Assembly: GCA_007026445.1 (NCBI GenBank)
Contig: VDMD01000001.1
Location: 4,278,001 to 4,342,000, forward strand
DNA length: 64,000 bases
Direction of reading: 5' to 3'
Source: Schizophyllum amplum
Lineage: Eukaryota; Basidiomycota; Agaricomycetes; Agaricales; Schizophyllaceae
Shown here: positions 23,101 to 35,300 of the stretch, one piece after another
How the letters are laid out: every line of letters begins with the position of its first letter
How positions within the stretch are numbered: position 1 is the first letter of the stretch
The notes under the pieces: generated by a model
Databases searched by the model: none
Told to the model about the DNA's origin: nothing
The model's input: the letters and a program-made list of their open reading frames with translations, nothing else
Translations under genes and position numbers: made by a program

Positions 23101-24354
23101 TGCGAGCAGTGGCCACTTGCAGACGATGAATTTGTATCCGATTGTGCTTTGGCGTATCAGCATCTGGTCAAATACAGCGGTAAAACGCGACTTGCATTAC
23201 GGAAGACTGCTGCTCGCGAAGTTGACCTCACCAAAGAATGATAGAGTAATAGGCTCTGTAATGCTTATGGTCAGACGAACGGCGCAGCGACGGCAGACGT
23301 ATCACTCACCGAGTCCAGCTCGAGTTAGAGCAAGGATAGCTCGATGGTATGGGGGAAGAGGCTACGACCTTTGCCGTATGCGCTCCTTTTGAGGGTGCTG
23401 ACTGCGGCGATGCGGAAGTCTGCCTCCGACCGAAAGACAATAGACTTATTGTGCTACGCGGCTCGGCGTAGCGCATGTCTTTGTGCATGATGATATCCTG
23501 ATGCCCTGTTCAGGTTGAGCAGTAGACTCCAGTGCAATGGGGCATATGTCGCTGTGCTGCTGATGCGGCGGACTCGTCCGGTGACAAAAAAGTCGAACTT
23601 TCGCAACGCAACACGCAACTCGGCACCTGCCGAAGGTTGACTTTCGCTGCACTGCAGCTGCACTTGGATGATACCGGAGCTGCATAGTTCTTGCGCATGT
23701 TTTCGCTGAGTTATATAAGGAACACTCATCAAGCAGGACTTCCCATACTGCTTGGTACAATATCAGCCTGAGCATGGCCTTCCGTTCAAACCTAGCGCAG
23801 ACTCACTGTAGGATCCAAAAGCTATGAGAGCAGAAGGCCAACTTGATATTGCCGCATGTGAGGTCTAAACGGACACTATACAACGACGGATCGGCAACCA
23901 TCATAGTAAGAGACAAGGGACGTCCGCATTTGGAAGGCTTCGTTTCCTGCCAAACAGTGACGTGGCTGATCGCGAGAGCGTACTGAGCGGTCCGATGCCC
24001 GGACCTGCCCGGACCGATACTTCTTCTTGGATTCCTCATTGAGCGCTCGACCTCCCTTGTTCCCGCTATGGATTTCCCTTTGTATACCGGCGAAGGCACA
24101 ATGTCTTGGCCGAACGAAGATGGTCATTTGTGCTCTATCTGGAATGAAGAAGCCCATACCTGTTGAGCGGGAGACACCTGCTATATTCAGCCCGAATTCC
24201 CTTCAAGGGTATGCCTGACCTTTCATGATTTCCACCTTGAAAAGGCGCGCGAGTATGTGGAGAGTACCTCCCATAATCCCCTCGTTCTGCCGCCGCTCTC
24301 TCTTATCTTCCTTGCGCCTAGGTATCGTTTTCATCAAGAGGCCTCCCATTCCTT
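23101..24354. other. Intergenic between divergent F-box genes
   Basis: About 1.25 kb between the starts of F2 and F3. Only short unsupported frames are present; no RNA gene or intact repeat was recognised. Confidence 0.6.
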
Positions 24355-25735
24355 ATGAGCAGGGCGAGTAAGGGCGCTTTTGGAGGACGCGTGCCTCCCA
24401 CCGCTGGCGCAGTCGGCGCTTCTCAAGACTCATTGGCACTGTCATCGAGGGGGCAGGGTGTGTTCGTTCGTTTTACATGCATTCAGCACTGGCTGAACAG
24501 CGGATCCAGCGACACCTCCTGATGCTCCTCTAACTCAAGCCCGAGCTCGCGGTTCGGAGGAAATAATACGGGGAATTCATCGCTTACCCCCTGAGCTGCT
24601 CTGTGCCATCTTCATGATGTGCGGTACACCGCACGAGTCGTTCTCCTATCCGCGGGATGAGCACATGCATTCGGACACCCCGACTAAGGTGCATCTCTAT
24701 AGCCAAGCTGCTGTGCAGTTGGGATACGTATGCTCGTACTGGTTTGCCGTCACGCGTGGCTATCCTCCGCTGTGGACCATGGTCGATGCCTCCTACCCAC
24801 AGCTACGCGACCTCACCGCCTTGTCTCTTTGCCTGCGATATTCGGCCAGTCTATCGCTGTGTCTGCGGATCAATGACGACACGCCTCCGTACAGGCGTAA
24901 CGCGGATATATGTCAACGCTTCATGCGCGTCCTCGCCTCGGTGCCGGACCGATGGGAGGAAATCTCTCTGAGACTGGACGAGACGCGCGGTGTTTTAGAT
25001 CCTCTGCTGTCTCTCCCACCCAACTCCTTCACCATCCTCCGACGCGCTTCCTTGCGATTCCGGGATTGTAATTCAGCATGCGCCCTTGACATACCCCTCT
25101 GGAAGGCATTCCATACATCTCCTGTCCTCGCGAGCGTGGAATGGTGGGATGATCCATATATTCATTTTGCTGCCTCATCGACGACTCTCGTGCATCTCAC
25201 GCACATCAGCGCGAATGGCATACGACCGGAAAACTTCATGGCACTCCTTCAAGCATGCCCCCAGCTGGAAGTCATGCAAGTCACGGTCGCGCGCGCGCCA
25301 GACGTGTTTCCAGGACCTAATGACGGCTATCTTCTGCCTGTTTTGCAGCATGTCAGCCTTCCTCATCTACAGGAGCTGATGCTGAGCGGAATGCGAGACT
25401 GGTCTCGGTTGTTCACTTGTCTCTCTGTACCACGTCTCCGACGCCTGGACTTGTCGCTAGCGCGCATCCAGACGGATGCGGTTGACGGCATGTTAACCAG
25501 ATCTGCGGCACGACTAAAGATGTTGACGCTCCACCGTGTTCCTTCGGGACAAACAGAACATGTTGCTGCCCTTCTCAGATGTATGGGTCTGCGCCATCTC
25601 GAAGTTTTTCGCTGGGCTTTTCATAACAGAACGGCCGATGACTTTGACCCTTTCCTTTTGTTACCACAGCACATCAAGTATTACACTACATCTTACAGGA
25701 AGGCAGAGACTATGTATCATATGTATCGTCGTTGA
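24355..25735 (+). CDS. F-box/LRR-like protein F3
   Basis: Protein of 442 aa, join(24355..24457,24510..25735). The 52-bp intron is inferred from a GTGTGT donor and an ATCCAG acceptor that restore the frame, placing GIHRLPPELLCAIFMMCGTP near residue 60. The downstream sequence parallels F2 throughout: LGYVCSYWFAVTRGYPPLWTM, CPQLEVMQVTV, NDGYLLPV, LMLSGMRDWS, and ends with YRKAETMYH. Without the intron the F-box would have no start codon. Likely role: substrate receptor of an SCF ubiquitin ligase (inferred from family). It converges on X3 with 87 bp between stops, the third F-box/X convergent pair in the window. Confidence 0.78.
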
Positions 25736-25822
25736 CGGTCGTACAGGAAACTGACATTGGCAATTTTCGAGCAGTTGATCATGATCCTAAATACCTCATC
25801 ATATCTGTCAAATCATCAAATA

Positions 25823-27801
25823 TCATTCTTCCAAAGACCAAGACGGACGGCAGGCAAAGAGGTCTACGAGTTCCGCGGGGCAGGGCCCATTGACAACGGT
25901 GAGACGGAGATCTGCAGATCTAGGGTATGCACGTATGCAGGGCATGAGGTCAGCCGGCATATTCGTTGCAATGTACATTGCCGGGGGATATCGAACTTCA
26001 GTCGTTTGGATGCCGTCGAAGTTGTCGTCTAGGACCGGGTTTTCAGGCCGTGCCCGGCCGGCTTGGACTCGGTAATAATGCAGCTTGAGTACATCCAAGT
26101 TCTTTGCCCTGGAAATGAGACTGAGAAGCTCGTGGGAGGACATTTCCACAGCGACATCGAGCTGACGAATGTTGCAAAGAGGAAAACACGCGAAGCGGCC
26201 GATTTTTGCGAAGCCCTCCATTCGCAGATATCGTAATTGAGTGAAGTCGCCTCGGAATGCTTCCTCGTGCATGTCCCTGACGTTGCTATGTTCTTGGTCC
26301 ATGATGAGCTGGATTGCGAGGAAACAGCGGAGGTAGTTGACCAAGCGAACCATGACCCTCGACATGGTATCTTGCTGCTGTCTGTCCTGCGACTGGCCGA
26401 TACGCAGATAAAGTTGCGTCAACCGTATTTTGCGCAGTTCGCATATGCCCGGCAGCAGGATGAGGGCATCATCGAAGTCGCCGTAAAAAAGACGGCCGAG
26501 ACGGTTGACTTCGCTAGACGCACCAACATCAATGACAAGCTTCAACCCTCCCGCGTAAGCCGGGTCAGCTTTCTCCACTCCCACGAAGGTAGGAATCGAG
26601 GCCTCATCAAGAATGTCTGTGGCGTGACGCCACGAAGGTGAGGCCTCGATGGCTGGAGGGTCGGCGTCTGAATCGTCGGAGGACGGTCGTGGGGCATTGG
26701 CCCCAGCGACGTCGGGCACGTCGAGAGAGGCTACAGCCTCAGGTCCTTGACTGACATCCGGGTGAGCGTTGAGGCCAGCCGACGAGCTAACAAGCGCCGC
26801 CCCGTCGCCGTGAAGAATAGCTTGATCGTCCGTCGTGGTGAGGTACAATCCGAGGCCTGACAGTGACACGGTATCTTGCGTGGCAGGGCAGAGACCACTG
26901 GCACCACTCGTACGTTCGCCAGTTGCACGCGCGGAGGACACCGTCTGCCATCCTTCCGGAACATCGTCAGGACCCAGACGACTCGATAAGACCTGCGAGC
27001 ATGTCGATTCCTCAATGTCAAGCGTCCGAACGCCCGCGGTGTGGGGGTCATCCTCGAGTTTCGCGAGACCGCGCGTGATTGCGTCGCGCAGACTGACTAG
27101 GTCCCGCCTCAAAGCACGCAGCTCGGATGTTCTTCCACTGCCCTGTGTTGAGGGCGGATACTCGTTGGTACTGACCTGCGGCGACGGACCGCTATACATT
27201 TCGACCGCGTGACCCAGAGACGTCAAGGATTCGTTGGAAAAGATTGCTGGGCCAGGAAGATCCATCTCGGGCAATGCTGGGGCAGAGGACGGCGTTGTGT
27301 CAACGTCCATCGGTCGCTGATTCTCAGTCGCCTGGCGGCGACCCCAGTAACGAGCACAACGACGAAGAGACGAGCGAGAGTCAGGGCTTTCGAGCTGTTG
27401 GTCGCGAGCTGGGGAGAAGCGATCATGATTGTGGCGAATCCCTCTCGCGATGCGCCTGATGTGCGAGCGGATCCTGCAGTAGAGACCATGGCGTGCCAAA
27501 GCCGCGACCTGCGCAGCCAAAGGAGTATCAGGGACGTCATCCACTGAAGCATTGCGAGGGTTTTCTGTATGGAAGAAAGCGTCAGCTGGGGAGGAATGCA
27601 CCGTAGAGGGCACTCACCATTGCGAGGCATGGCGAGATCGTCTTCAGCGTGGTATCGAGCGTCGTCAAGAGTGCAGGCAGCAGCTTGATCAACAAGCGAC
27701 GTGAAGGACGTAAGCGGGGCGTCTGAGAGTCGTGAGAGAAGATTATCGTTGCTGAATATTGAAGGATTTTCTTCTATCCTTATGAACCTCCCGTGCCACA
27801 T
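25823..27801 (-). CDS. Family X protein X3 (unknown function)
   Basis: Protein of about 641 aa, complement(join(25823..27564,27618..27801)). Splice sites: G|GTGAGTG donor after M-P-R-N and a CATACAG acceptor, giving MPRNENPRNAS. Exon 1 ends in AEDDLAMPRN, which parallels the leader peptide EEDLIMTST of X2; the start at ATG 27801 (MWHG) is the least certain part. The long exon is acidic and Ser/Thr-rich in its first ~300 residues and then carries the family X block: PTFVGVEKADPAYAGGLKL, RLTQLYLRIGQSQDRQ, LRYLRMEGF, LRLTVVNGPCPAELVDLF. It is the longest member. No enzyme motif, membrane segment or zinc finger is seen. Confidence 0.72.
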
Positions 27802-28427
27802 ATTCAGCACGCACCGACGGAAGACAATGAAAACAATTGCCAGGCCCGCATGCCCCCTCCGTCGCGGCACTTGGTTTGTTGTTCTGAACGAAACATAATA
27901 GGGTCATGCAGACGTATCCTTCGCAGTATCAGTCTTCCATAGAGGACATGTCATTGTCATTTCATGATGGCAGTCGAGAACAAAAGCGAGCAGTGACGTG
28001 ACACAGCGTAAGTTGGACTCGGAACAAGAGGGCGGCGCGCCGGTGAGTAGCCGAGTCAGCGAGCACCTCTTGCAGAGACTGGCAAGCGATGGCAGGTCCC
28101 TGACATCTAGTATCTATACGACCTTATAGGCCAAGATGTGCAAGATCATGGGGGAGGAACGTAGAGGGTTGTTTTGCAGGCCGACTGTTCCGCATAAAGT
28201 CGTGCTTCCCATGTTTGGCACAGTATACGAGGGTGCATCAGAGATCCTGTTCTTCCCGTCCCTCCGTCGCCCGCAAGCGACACAGACGCCGGTGTTGAGT
28301 CGAGAAGACGGCCGAGACCACGGCCGGAGGTTGCCGGCACGTTCCGATCCCGGCCACCAATCCCTTTTTTCCCATTCCGACCGCCACCAACACGCCCCGC
28401 CTCCTGCCTGCCCCACCACCGCCCACC
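27802..28427. other. Promoter region between X3 and COX6
   Basis: About 625 bp separating two divergently transcribed genes. The 50 bp before the COX6 start are C-rich (CCACC, CGCCC), a common pyrimidine-rich leader in fungi. No other feature is supported. Confidence 0.5.
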
Positions 28428-28888
28428 ATGCTCTCCGCCGCCTTCCGCGCCGCCCGCCCCGTCGCCCGCACCCAGCTGCGCGTCGCCTCCGCCGCCCCCC
28501 TCATCCGCACCCGCCTCGCCCACGGCCACGCCCAGGAGACCTTCGAGGGCTTCACCGCGCGCTACGTCGCCTTCTTCCAGAACGCGGAGGACCTGTTCGA
28601 GGTCCAGCGCGGGCTCAACAACTGCTTTGCGCACGATCTCGTGCCCGCGCCGGAGGTCGTGGAGGCGGCGCTCCGCGCGTCGCGCCGGGTTGACAGCTTG
28701 TCTACAGCGGTCCGCGTCTTCGAAGGTCTCAAGGAGAAGGTCGAGAACAAGCAGCAGTACCAGGCGTACCTTGAGGAGCTCAAGGGTATCCGGGAGGAGC
28801 TTGGTGCGTGACTTCTGTTCGCGGGTTGGGATGATTGACTGACTTGCGGATAGGCATTCCGCTGAAGGAGGAGCTCTACCTCGCATGA
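28428..28888 (+). CDS. COX6: Cytochrome c oxidase subunit 6 (mammalian Va type)
   Basis: Nuclear-encoded subunit of respiratory complex IV in the inner mitochondrial membrane; it faces the matrix and contributes to assembly and allosteric control. Model: join(28428..28803,28854..28888), 136 aa. The first ~30 residues are Arg/Ala-rich without acids (MLSAAFRAARPVARTQLRVA), a mitochondrial targeting peptide. The mature part has the family signature: ETFEGFTARYVAFF, DLFEVQRGLNNCFAHDLVP, ALRASRRV, TAVRVFEGLKEKVEN, YLEELKGIREELG, ending IPLKEELYLA after a 50-bp intron. Length and the C-terminal intron are normal. Confidence in identity is very high. Confidence 0.97.
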
Positions 28889-29918
28889 GCAGGCCGCTAC
28901 TTGCATAGATGTGCGTTGACAGTTTGCAATGTTACACACGTCTCTGACCCGTCTACAGAGTGTTTACACTTGCTGGAATCAATGAAGCTATTGTCCCTCT
29001 GCATAATTTATATTCTCAACCCGGAAGCGATGACGCCTGTCCTGAGCATATCTCGTGTCGTATCGCTCGACCGTCCCATCCCTACGGTCTTCTATGCCCC
29101 CTCTCACTGATGTTGACGCCTACCTAACTGCACCTGTGTGCGAAAGGTGTGTACTCGCTTCCCTCTCAGCCTTCATCTTTACCTACTCGCGCACCTTGCA
29201 TGATGATTCAATATTCAGTTCTGCTTCCGAAGGAGAGCAATCAACCTCTTGTGGACAACCTTTCACCAAAGACTCTCGACTGATCTTCCCTATCCCCCTG
29301 CATCGCTGCTTCTGTACGAACATCTGACTGACATCCTCCTAGCTCGACCTCCCTCAAGCTGCCCGGGCAATGATGGCTAGCAAGCTGCTCACGACTCGTA
29401 GAGGTTGATGACGGTCCCCCGCATGCTTTTTCCTTGCCATAGGGCGACTTGAGCAGAGTTGACGATGAGCAGTCGGTTAGTTGATGTTAGGATTAGGAGT
29501 ACAAGAGGATGATGTACGGTACTCCGGCAGTTTACCGATGTTGCGCTCGCCTTGTCAACCCGTATACAGAAACCTTTGTTCTCAGCACACGCGTCCTTGC
29601 ATTATATCGCACGAGTACACAGGGACCGCAAATCTTTAATCCCTGGCTGACCGACTGAATGATGCACGGCGGACTTTTGTCGGTTGACACGGAATGAAAA
29701 AGTATGCGAGCGTGCGTAGGTCAACCTGCGCTGGGGTCATCCCACGGACGTCAACGGTTGTCCCTGGGTTCAAAGTCACATGACTCGCGGTCCGGGGCCG
29801 GCGCTGTGCCGAGAGTAATCCTGGCCTCCTCCAGCCCTCCCTGGGTCACGTATAGCACCCAGCTGTGGCCAGTTGTAGGCAAATCATGTATTGATACTAC
29901 CTAATACAACTCACACCA
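28889..29918. other. Intergenic, nothing recognised
   Basis: About 1 kb downstream of COX6. Only short, low-complexity frames are present; no RNA gene or repeat identified. Confidence 0.6.
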
Positions 29919-31650
29919 TCAACGCAACGAGCTGCCCCGCTCCTCCAACCAACCCTCGTGCTTCCATTCCTCCTCCACCTCTTCTGCTGTGCACTCACCC
30001 ACCTTCGTCGTATCCTCCACCTCACCATTCAAGTCCCTGACCGGCGCTGCGTTGCTTCCCACCGTCCCGACTGCTGAACTTGCCCCAGGCCATGCTTCTC
30101 GCCGCTGATAAAAGGCGACTCGGCGCCCAGCTCGTGTGCCCCGCCACTCAGACCGTGCGCGTCGCGCCCACCGGACATCTATAATCGAGACATCAGAAGA
30201 AAGCCCGTAGGACGAGGGGAACGAATAACTCACCAAAGCACAAAGCGACGGCCCTGCAGGTTGCGGAGGCGCTACGAGCCGTCGTTGTGTGCACACTCGT
30301 CGGCCGCGCGGTTGTCGTCGGTCCCTGCACCCTCGCACGCACCGCGATTACGGCGCGCGTCGCGCTAGCCCCATTCAGATCCTGATCAGAACGTTAATGC
30401 AATGCCAACACAGCGAAACGGTAAATGATTACCGGAGTCAAGTGGCGGCGGCACCATTGTCGTGTGCGCGCGGCATGCGGCGCGCCTCTGTCCTGGAAGT
30501 GTCGAGTCTTGACGTGCTCTTCTACAGTCTCCACGTCTGTATTCTGAGTGAGGTGTCCATGTCAGTGCCGAAAAACAGAACATCAAAATTCTCACCACAA
30601 TTCACCCCCAAGCACAGCACTTGCGTACGCCATCACCGGCGCGACGCCCACCTGCACGGTCCGCAAACACGAACATGAACTCGAGCCGGTCGGGCCATTA
30701 GCATGTAAACACGTACTGGGGCACCATGTTGTTTGGCGCTGTCACACGACCAGTGGTCTTTTCTTATTCAGAGCAGTACTCCAGTTGAAAGCTTAGCTAA
30801 CGGGAAAGAAGAAGGGGACACCGAGCATATTGACGGAGTGACTGACCTGCATTCCAAGATATGGGGAGACACTGACAATCAATGTAATTGTTAGTTACCA
30901 TGGTGTGAGCTGACATGAAAAGCTGCTCACTGAGTCAATGAATTGGCCCGTGAGGTCGAGTAGGAACTGCAAACACGTCAACAGTAATTCCGCTACTAGC
31001 ATGCTATGTACCTCACATCCTCTACCTCTCGCGCGACCTTGACGTTCGGGTTGCGATCTTGACGTTCGAGTCGAGCCTCGTGACGAGGTCCTGGATTGAG
31101 CAATGCATGCTATCATCGCCCGACGTGCTCGCTTGCGCGCACGTCTCTTGTACAAGCTGAACTGAGTGGATCTTCGCCAGACGTGCGCACCTGCACAGGT
31201 CTGCCGGATGCTCTATCCGAGGTGATTCCGCTGAGCGTCGACCCCTGCGGCCGGTCCCGTGCTGACGGTGGCGCTGATCGGGTGGCCATGGTTGAATGAG
31301 ATATTGCCGACGCGGGCGTGGCGGGGTGAGAACAAAGGTGCTCTGTCATTGGCCTGGATGGACGGCTGGTCGTCAGGGAGGTGCGGGTGTGGATGTGCTT
31401 CGTCTTCGACGTACCCATAATGGTTGCCGGTTGGTTGGCGGCTTTGCAGGATAGCAGGCTTCCTTGTTGCGTCAAGCAGCAGCGGGGAATGTATAAAGTT
31501 GCCTGCAATGCCGATCAGAATCATGCATCCAGTCCGACAGTTGGCGCAGATGCACCTGCTACCCTCGACCATCGGGAAGTTGTTGGTCTGAGTGTGGTTA
31601 TCCGTACACCACTGACCCGTCGGACTCGTCCTATGCAGACGATTTAGTTA
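29919..31650 (-). other. Unresolved gene-like fragments, minus strand
   Basis: Several minus-strand segments look protein-coding but I could not join them into one frame. At 31572-31213 a frame has MVEGSRCICANCRTGC and a His/Pro-rich tail. At about 31110-30945 a stretch reads MHCSIQDLVTRLDSNVKIA and, after a plausible intron, FLLDLTGQFIDS, like a short coiled coil. At about 30185-30075 a segment reads MSGGRDAHGLSGGAHELGA. At 29919-30060 an acidic end reads AEEVEEEWKHEGWLEE. Possible readings are one spliced gene of unknown function, two small genes, or a decaying copy. Transcript data would settle it. Confidence 0.25.
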
Positions 31651-32031
31651 GCCCGCATGCTCACAGCAAATGAGAACGCAACTGCAATGGTGGGCGCCCG
31701 GGTCATCCTCCAAACCCCGAGTTTGAGCACTGATTTGTGCTCCGCCGCAGCGAGCCAGTCAGCATGCCTTCTCTTGCTATGGGGTGTAGGCATTTGCGGC
31801 GCGGCGCGGCGATGACACTGATGAACTCGCGATTTGGGCAGATGGGGGCAAGAGGGAAGAACAACGTCAAATCAACACAGCCAAACACGATCGATTGGCC
31901 CTTCGCGGCGGGCCGTTCTCCTCTGGCGCGGAATCAAACGAGGTCTCGAGTAAGGCTTCACAAATTCAAGCTCTGGCTCTTTGACCAGGTGTTCATGCTA
32001 TTCACAACTACTACAGAAGTCAATATATCTC
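31651..32031. other. Intergenic, nothing recognised
   Basis: About 380 bp downstream of the gene ending at 32032; no supported feature. Confidence 0.6.
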
Positions 32032-33949
32032 TCACTCAAGCAGACTCATGAGCACGGCATCAGAATCTCCTTGCTTTGCTCCTTCGCCGAGTTCAGACTG
32101 TTCCGTTCGCGCTCTTGCACTTGCACCACTCACTTGTCCCCCAAACTGAGTTCCTGAAGATCCATACTCTTGCCAGACGGGGGCCCCTTCTGACCAACCT
32201 CGGTTTGCTGTCCCCATGCCCGTACCCGCTACGTCGAAGTGAGGGTGCTGCATCGCTGTGACATAGCCGGGCTCATGCGCTTCGTCAGCCGGAGGAGGAT
32301 CAAACCGCTTGTTATCCATAGCGATAGTCTCCGCCACGTAGCTGAGTAGCTTTGGTGAGCAACTTGCACAATTCACGGATAGCAACGAGCTCACTCCTTC
32401 CACTTCACGCTCGTCAGATCACGTCCGCGCGACTTCGTCTCTCTTGCAAACCATGCGTCAACGAGACTCCAGAAATCTTGACCGTTGGGAATGCGACCGC
32501 CGCGCTTCCTGCTGCTCTGAGCTTTCCTTGTGCCATCTGCCATGCGCTTTGCGGGTCGGTCTGTTGATGTTCGAGGTAAGTTCAATGGCCCTTTACGTGT
32601 GTATGACGAAGCTCACCATCATCTTTCTCTGTATCTTCGACGGACTCATCAGATTCAAGCTCTGGTACGCAAGCGGCCTCTGGGTTCTCAAGTACGAAGC
32701 GGCGCTACGGTCTTTCGGTGAGCTGGGATGCATGATGTACGTTGTTGAAACACAGACTGACGAGTAAAGCATTGCGAATTGTTATCATCGCTGGCACGTC
32801 GCGTCCGAGGCCTCCCATCATGAACCGCTGAGACAGGCGCGCCGACAGAGCAGTCAGCGTCAGCGCCTCAGGCGCGTGACTGTATTTGACGAGCTGCAGG
32901 AGACGAGTGAGTTGCCGATATCATGCGTGCAGATGGAAGACTCACGTCCTCACGATAGTTGTTGCGCACACTTGACGAGGTGCGTCTGACCAGGGCTGCA
33001 AGGGCCTTCTCACGATCAGCGTGGCCGATGACATTGGTGAGTTCGTGCTTCTCCTTCTCCTTGTGTAAGCGTTGCTGATGATGTACATGAGTAACGGCAA
33101 GGAAATATGGGTGATGAGCGCACTATGGCATCAACATGAGAATCTTTGAAGCTGGTGCGTGATGGCTTATACATCTCATCTGCGCATACAGCCCGAATGT
33201 TCGCCTGTGTTATGTTAACGCCTGGTCCGATCACAATTGACTGTGTGCTCACCCTTTGACCCTTTCCAAAGGTGAAGTTGTCCCGCAATCGAACCTTCAG
33301 GTCGCTCATGACCCCTAGTACATCTCCGGCCGTGAGGGCACCCTCTTTTGCCTGCCAGACTTCGCGCTCACGGCGTCGACCATATGCTGCCTCTTGATAT
33401 GTTGCTGCCATCCCCAAGATCCGCGTAGATAGGTCTGCTCTGCTGAGAGGTACGTCGCCAGAGGCGCCTAACTGCGTGATTGGAATCAACATTGGTCTAG
33501 CAAGACCGAGACGAATGGCTAACCTTTGCCATCAGGTGCAGATTGTCGACTTGTTCCTTCTCAAGCCTCAGGCGCTTGCCGATATTGTCAATGAAAATGG
33601 CGGGGACGACTACTCCAACGGAAGGCGGAGGTGTGGTTGGTGCCGACGCCGTGCTGCCCAACATGCGTGGCTCGATCTGCATAGGCGGGACTGGTGTTCC
33701 CTCGTGTGGTTGGGGATCTGGTGAGTTCTCTTCCTCGTGTAGTGGTGGCGGTGGCGGTGGTGGTTGTGGTGGTCGTGCCATAGAGAAGTGCAAGGATGAG
33801 CTGTTCGTATACGGAGAGGGCGAGGGCGAGGATGTCGAGGTCCATGAGGAGGGGCCGAGCATTCGCGAGGAGGGGAACGGAAATGGGCGCGGGGCGGGGC
33901 TGCCGGGCGTAATGGGTGCATTGCCATAGAAGAACTGCTCGTTGTTCAT
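32032..33949 (-). CDS. Unknown protein G1 (divergent pair with G2)
   Basis: Protein of 510 aa, complement(join(32032..32341,32395..32560,32617..32704,32762..32893,32946..33122,33190..33204,33253..33471,33524..33949)). I do not recognise a family. The N-terminal ~100 residues are Pro/Ser-rich with a run of prolines, so probably disordered. The middle is helical and charged (LRLEKEQVDNLHLMAK, RQREREVW-like RRREREVWQAKEG, LHKEKEKHELTNVIG), followed by SSVRNNYRED, an acidic patch ESDESVEDTEKDDG and a basic patch RKAQSSRKRGGRIPNG that could be a nuclear localisation signal. DFWSLVDAWFARETKSRG follows. One exon is only 15 nt. The frame closes without internal stops, so the model is probably close to right. 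Confidence 0.65.
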
Positions 33950-34220
33950 CCTGGGCGATTGTGACGGTGAGCAAGGAAGGCGAGGGTTGGGGAGGACGAG
34001 ACAGGAGGCGATCGACGCGATCTGTGCCGCAAGCTTGCCGCGGACCTCTTGCTTTTATACCCGCCTGCACGTGTTGTGACTGCCAACTTTGTTGACTGCT
34101 CTCAACAGACTTTCTATCAACAAAACGCGTCGTCGTTCCATGTCCCGTGATACGCGTTCATGGCGTATATAAGCAGGCTGTCCACGCGTCCTCGACTCAT
34201 CTCACCACTCGAGTTGAGAC

Positions 34221-35021
34221 ATGTCCCTCTCACAGGCTACTATGAGTTCCAATGGTATGGACAGCTGGTGAGTGAAGCATGGTCGCGTCAGGGTTATGGA
34301 TTACGGGCTCACTGTCAGACAGGCGCGAGACTCCTTCACCGACTCCTTCACCGGTGCGCTCTCTCCGCGAGCGTGTTTATCAATGGCTTCCCGATGATCA
34401 TCCCAGCCAGAAAGGTGTGTTGCAGTCTTGCCATGCATGCACATCATCTCTGACACTCTAACATCGCAGTCATGCTGCACCTTGAGACTTACGGCGCTCA
34501 GGAAATGGCCCATCTCCTGCCTTCCAGCGTGTTGGATGGTCCCAGCCCCAATATCAACCACATCACCACCGCCGACGCCGACGCCGCCACCCCCACCACC
34601 GGTGATGACGAGGACGATGTTGAGGGGGTTGCGATCGAGCATGATTTGGTTGAGCTTGAAGAGGAGGATCAGTTGGCATGTGCGTGTACACTCAGCCCCT
34701 CGTATTAGATGTACTGAGTCTATCGCCTCAGGTTCGACATCCTCCCTCCCTCCGACTTGGCTCGCGCAGCGCATGGCTGACCTGGCGGTTCCGAGGCTGT
34801 CCGTCGAGCAGTTCCTCCAGCAACAAGAGGCTCTGGCCAGCAAGTTCCACCATGATCTCATTGAGGAGAAGGACAACCTTGTAAGAGAACTCTCCGAGGC
34901 ATGGGGAGAGGCCAGGGAATTGCAGGATCGCCTTGACCAGCAGATCAAAAGAAATCGAAGACTGCTGAAAATTCTCGTTCGCCTCTGCCACGTTGACCTT
35001 CGCAGAAATTCCCGTAAATAG
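34221..35021 (+). CDS. Unknown small coiled-coil protein G2
   Basis: Protein of 212 aa, join(34221..34267,34323..34414,34470..34679,34732..35021). No family recognised. The N-terminus has a TPSPTPSPVRSLRERVY stretch, then an Asp/Glu-rich middle (GDDEDDVEGV, DLVELEEEDQLA), and a C-terminal amphipathic helix (LIEEKDNLVRELSEAWGEA, ELQDRLDQQIKRNRRLL) that should form a coiled coil. It is transcribed away from G1 across a 271-bp shared promoter and ends 165 bp before the left terminal repeat of the KDZ element. The pairing with G1 suggests joint regulation, but no functional link is shown. Confidence 0.65.
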
Positions 35022-35186
35022 ACGAACTGTACTCTGTTATATGATCTAGTTCTAAGTCCCTCTTATTACCATCTATCGGGCCTACAGACGCATCGAAAGC
35101 CTTTGCGCGCCACTGGTCACAAATGTGACTTTTGTCACCGCTGAGGATTGAACCGCTGAATGTGTTAGGAGAGGACCGTCCCTACC

Positions 35187-35300
35187 AATATCTAGATACG
35201 ACCCAATACCCGCAGGGGGTCGTATTCCGATATTGTATTGCTGTACTGTGTCTGTACTTTCTGGCCATATCTCAATATGCGTCGGGTCCTAATACGGGTT
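35187..35300 (+). repeat. Left inverted terminal repeat of the KDZ element
   Basis: Begins with the near-palindrome ATATCTAGATAC and continues through GGGGGTCGTATTCCGATATTG (35215 on) to AATACGGG. Pairs with the reverse complement of 48885-49002. From the end of this repeat to 36292 (about 1 kb) I see no gene. Confidence 0.7.

Noticed and set aside
28146..28886. 246-aa minus-strand frame overlapping COX6
   Set aside because: It is antisense to a clearly identified COX6 gene and to its GC-rich leader; composition is Gly/Glu/Arg-rich as expected for a shadow frame.
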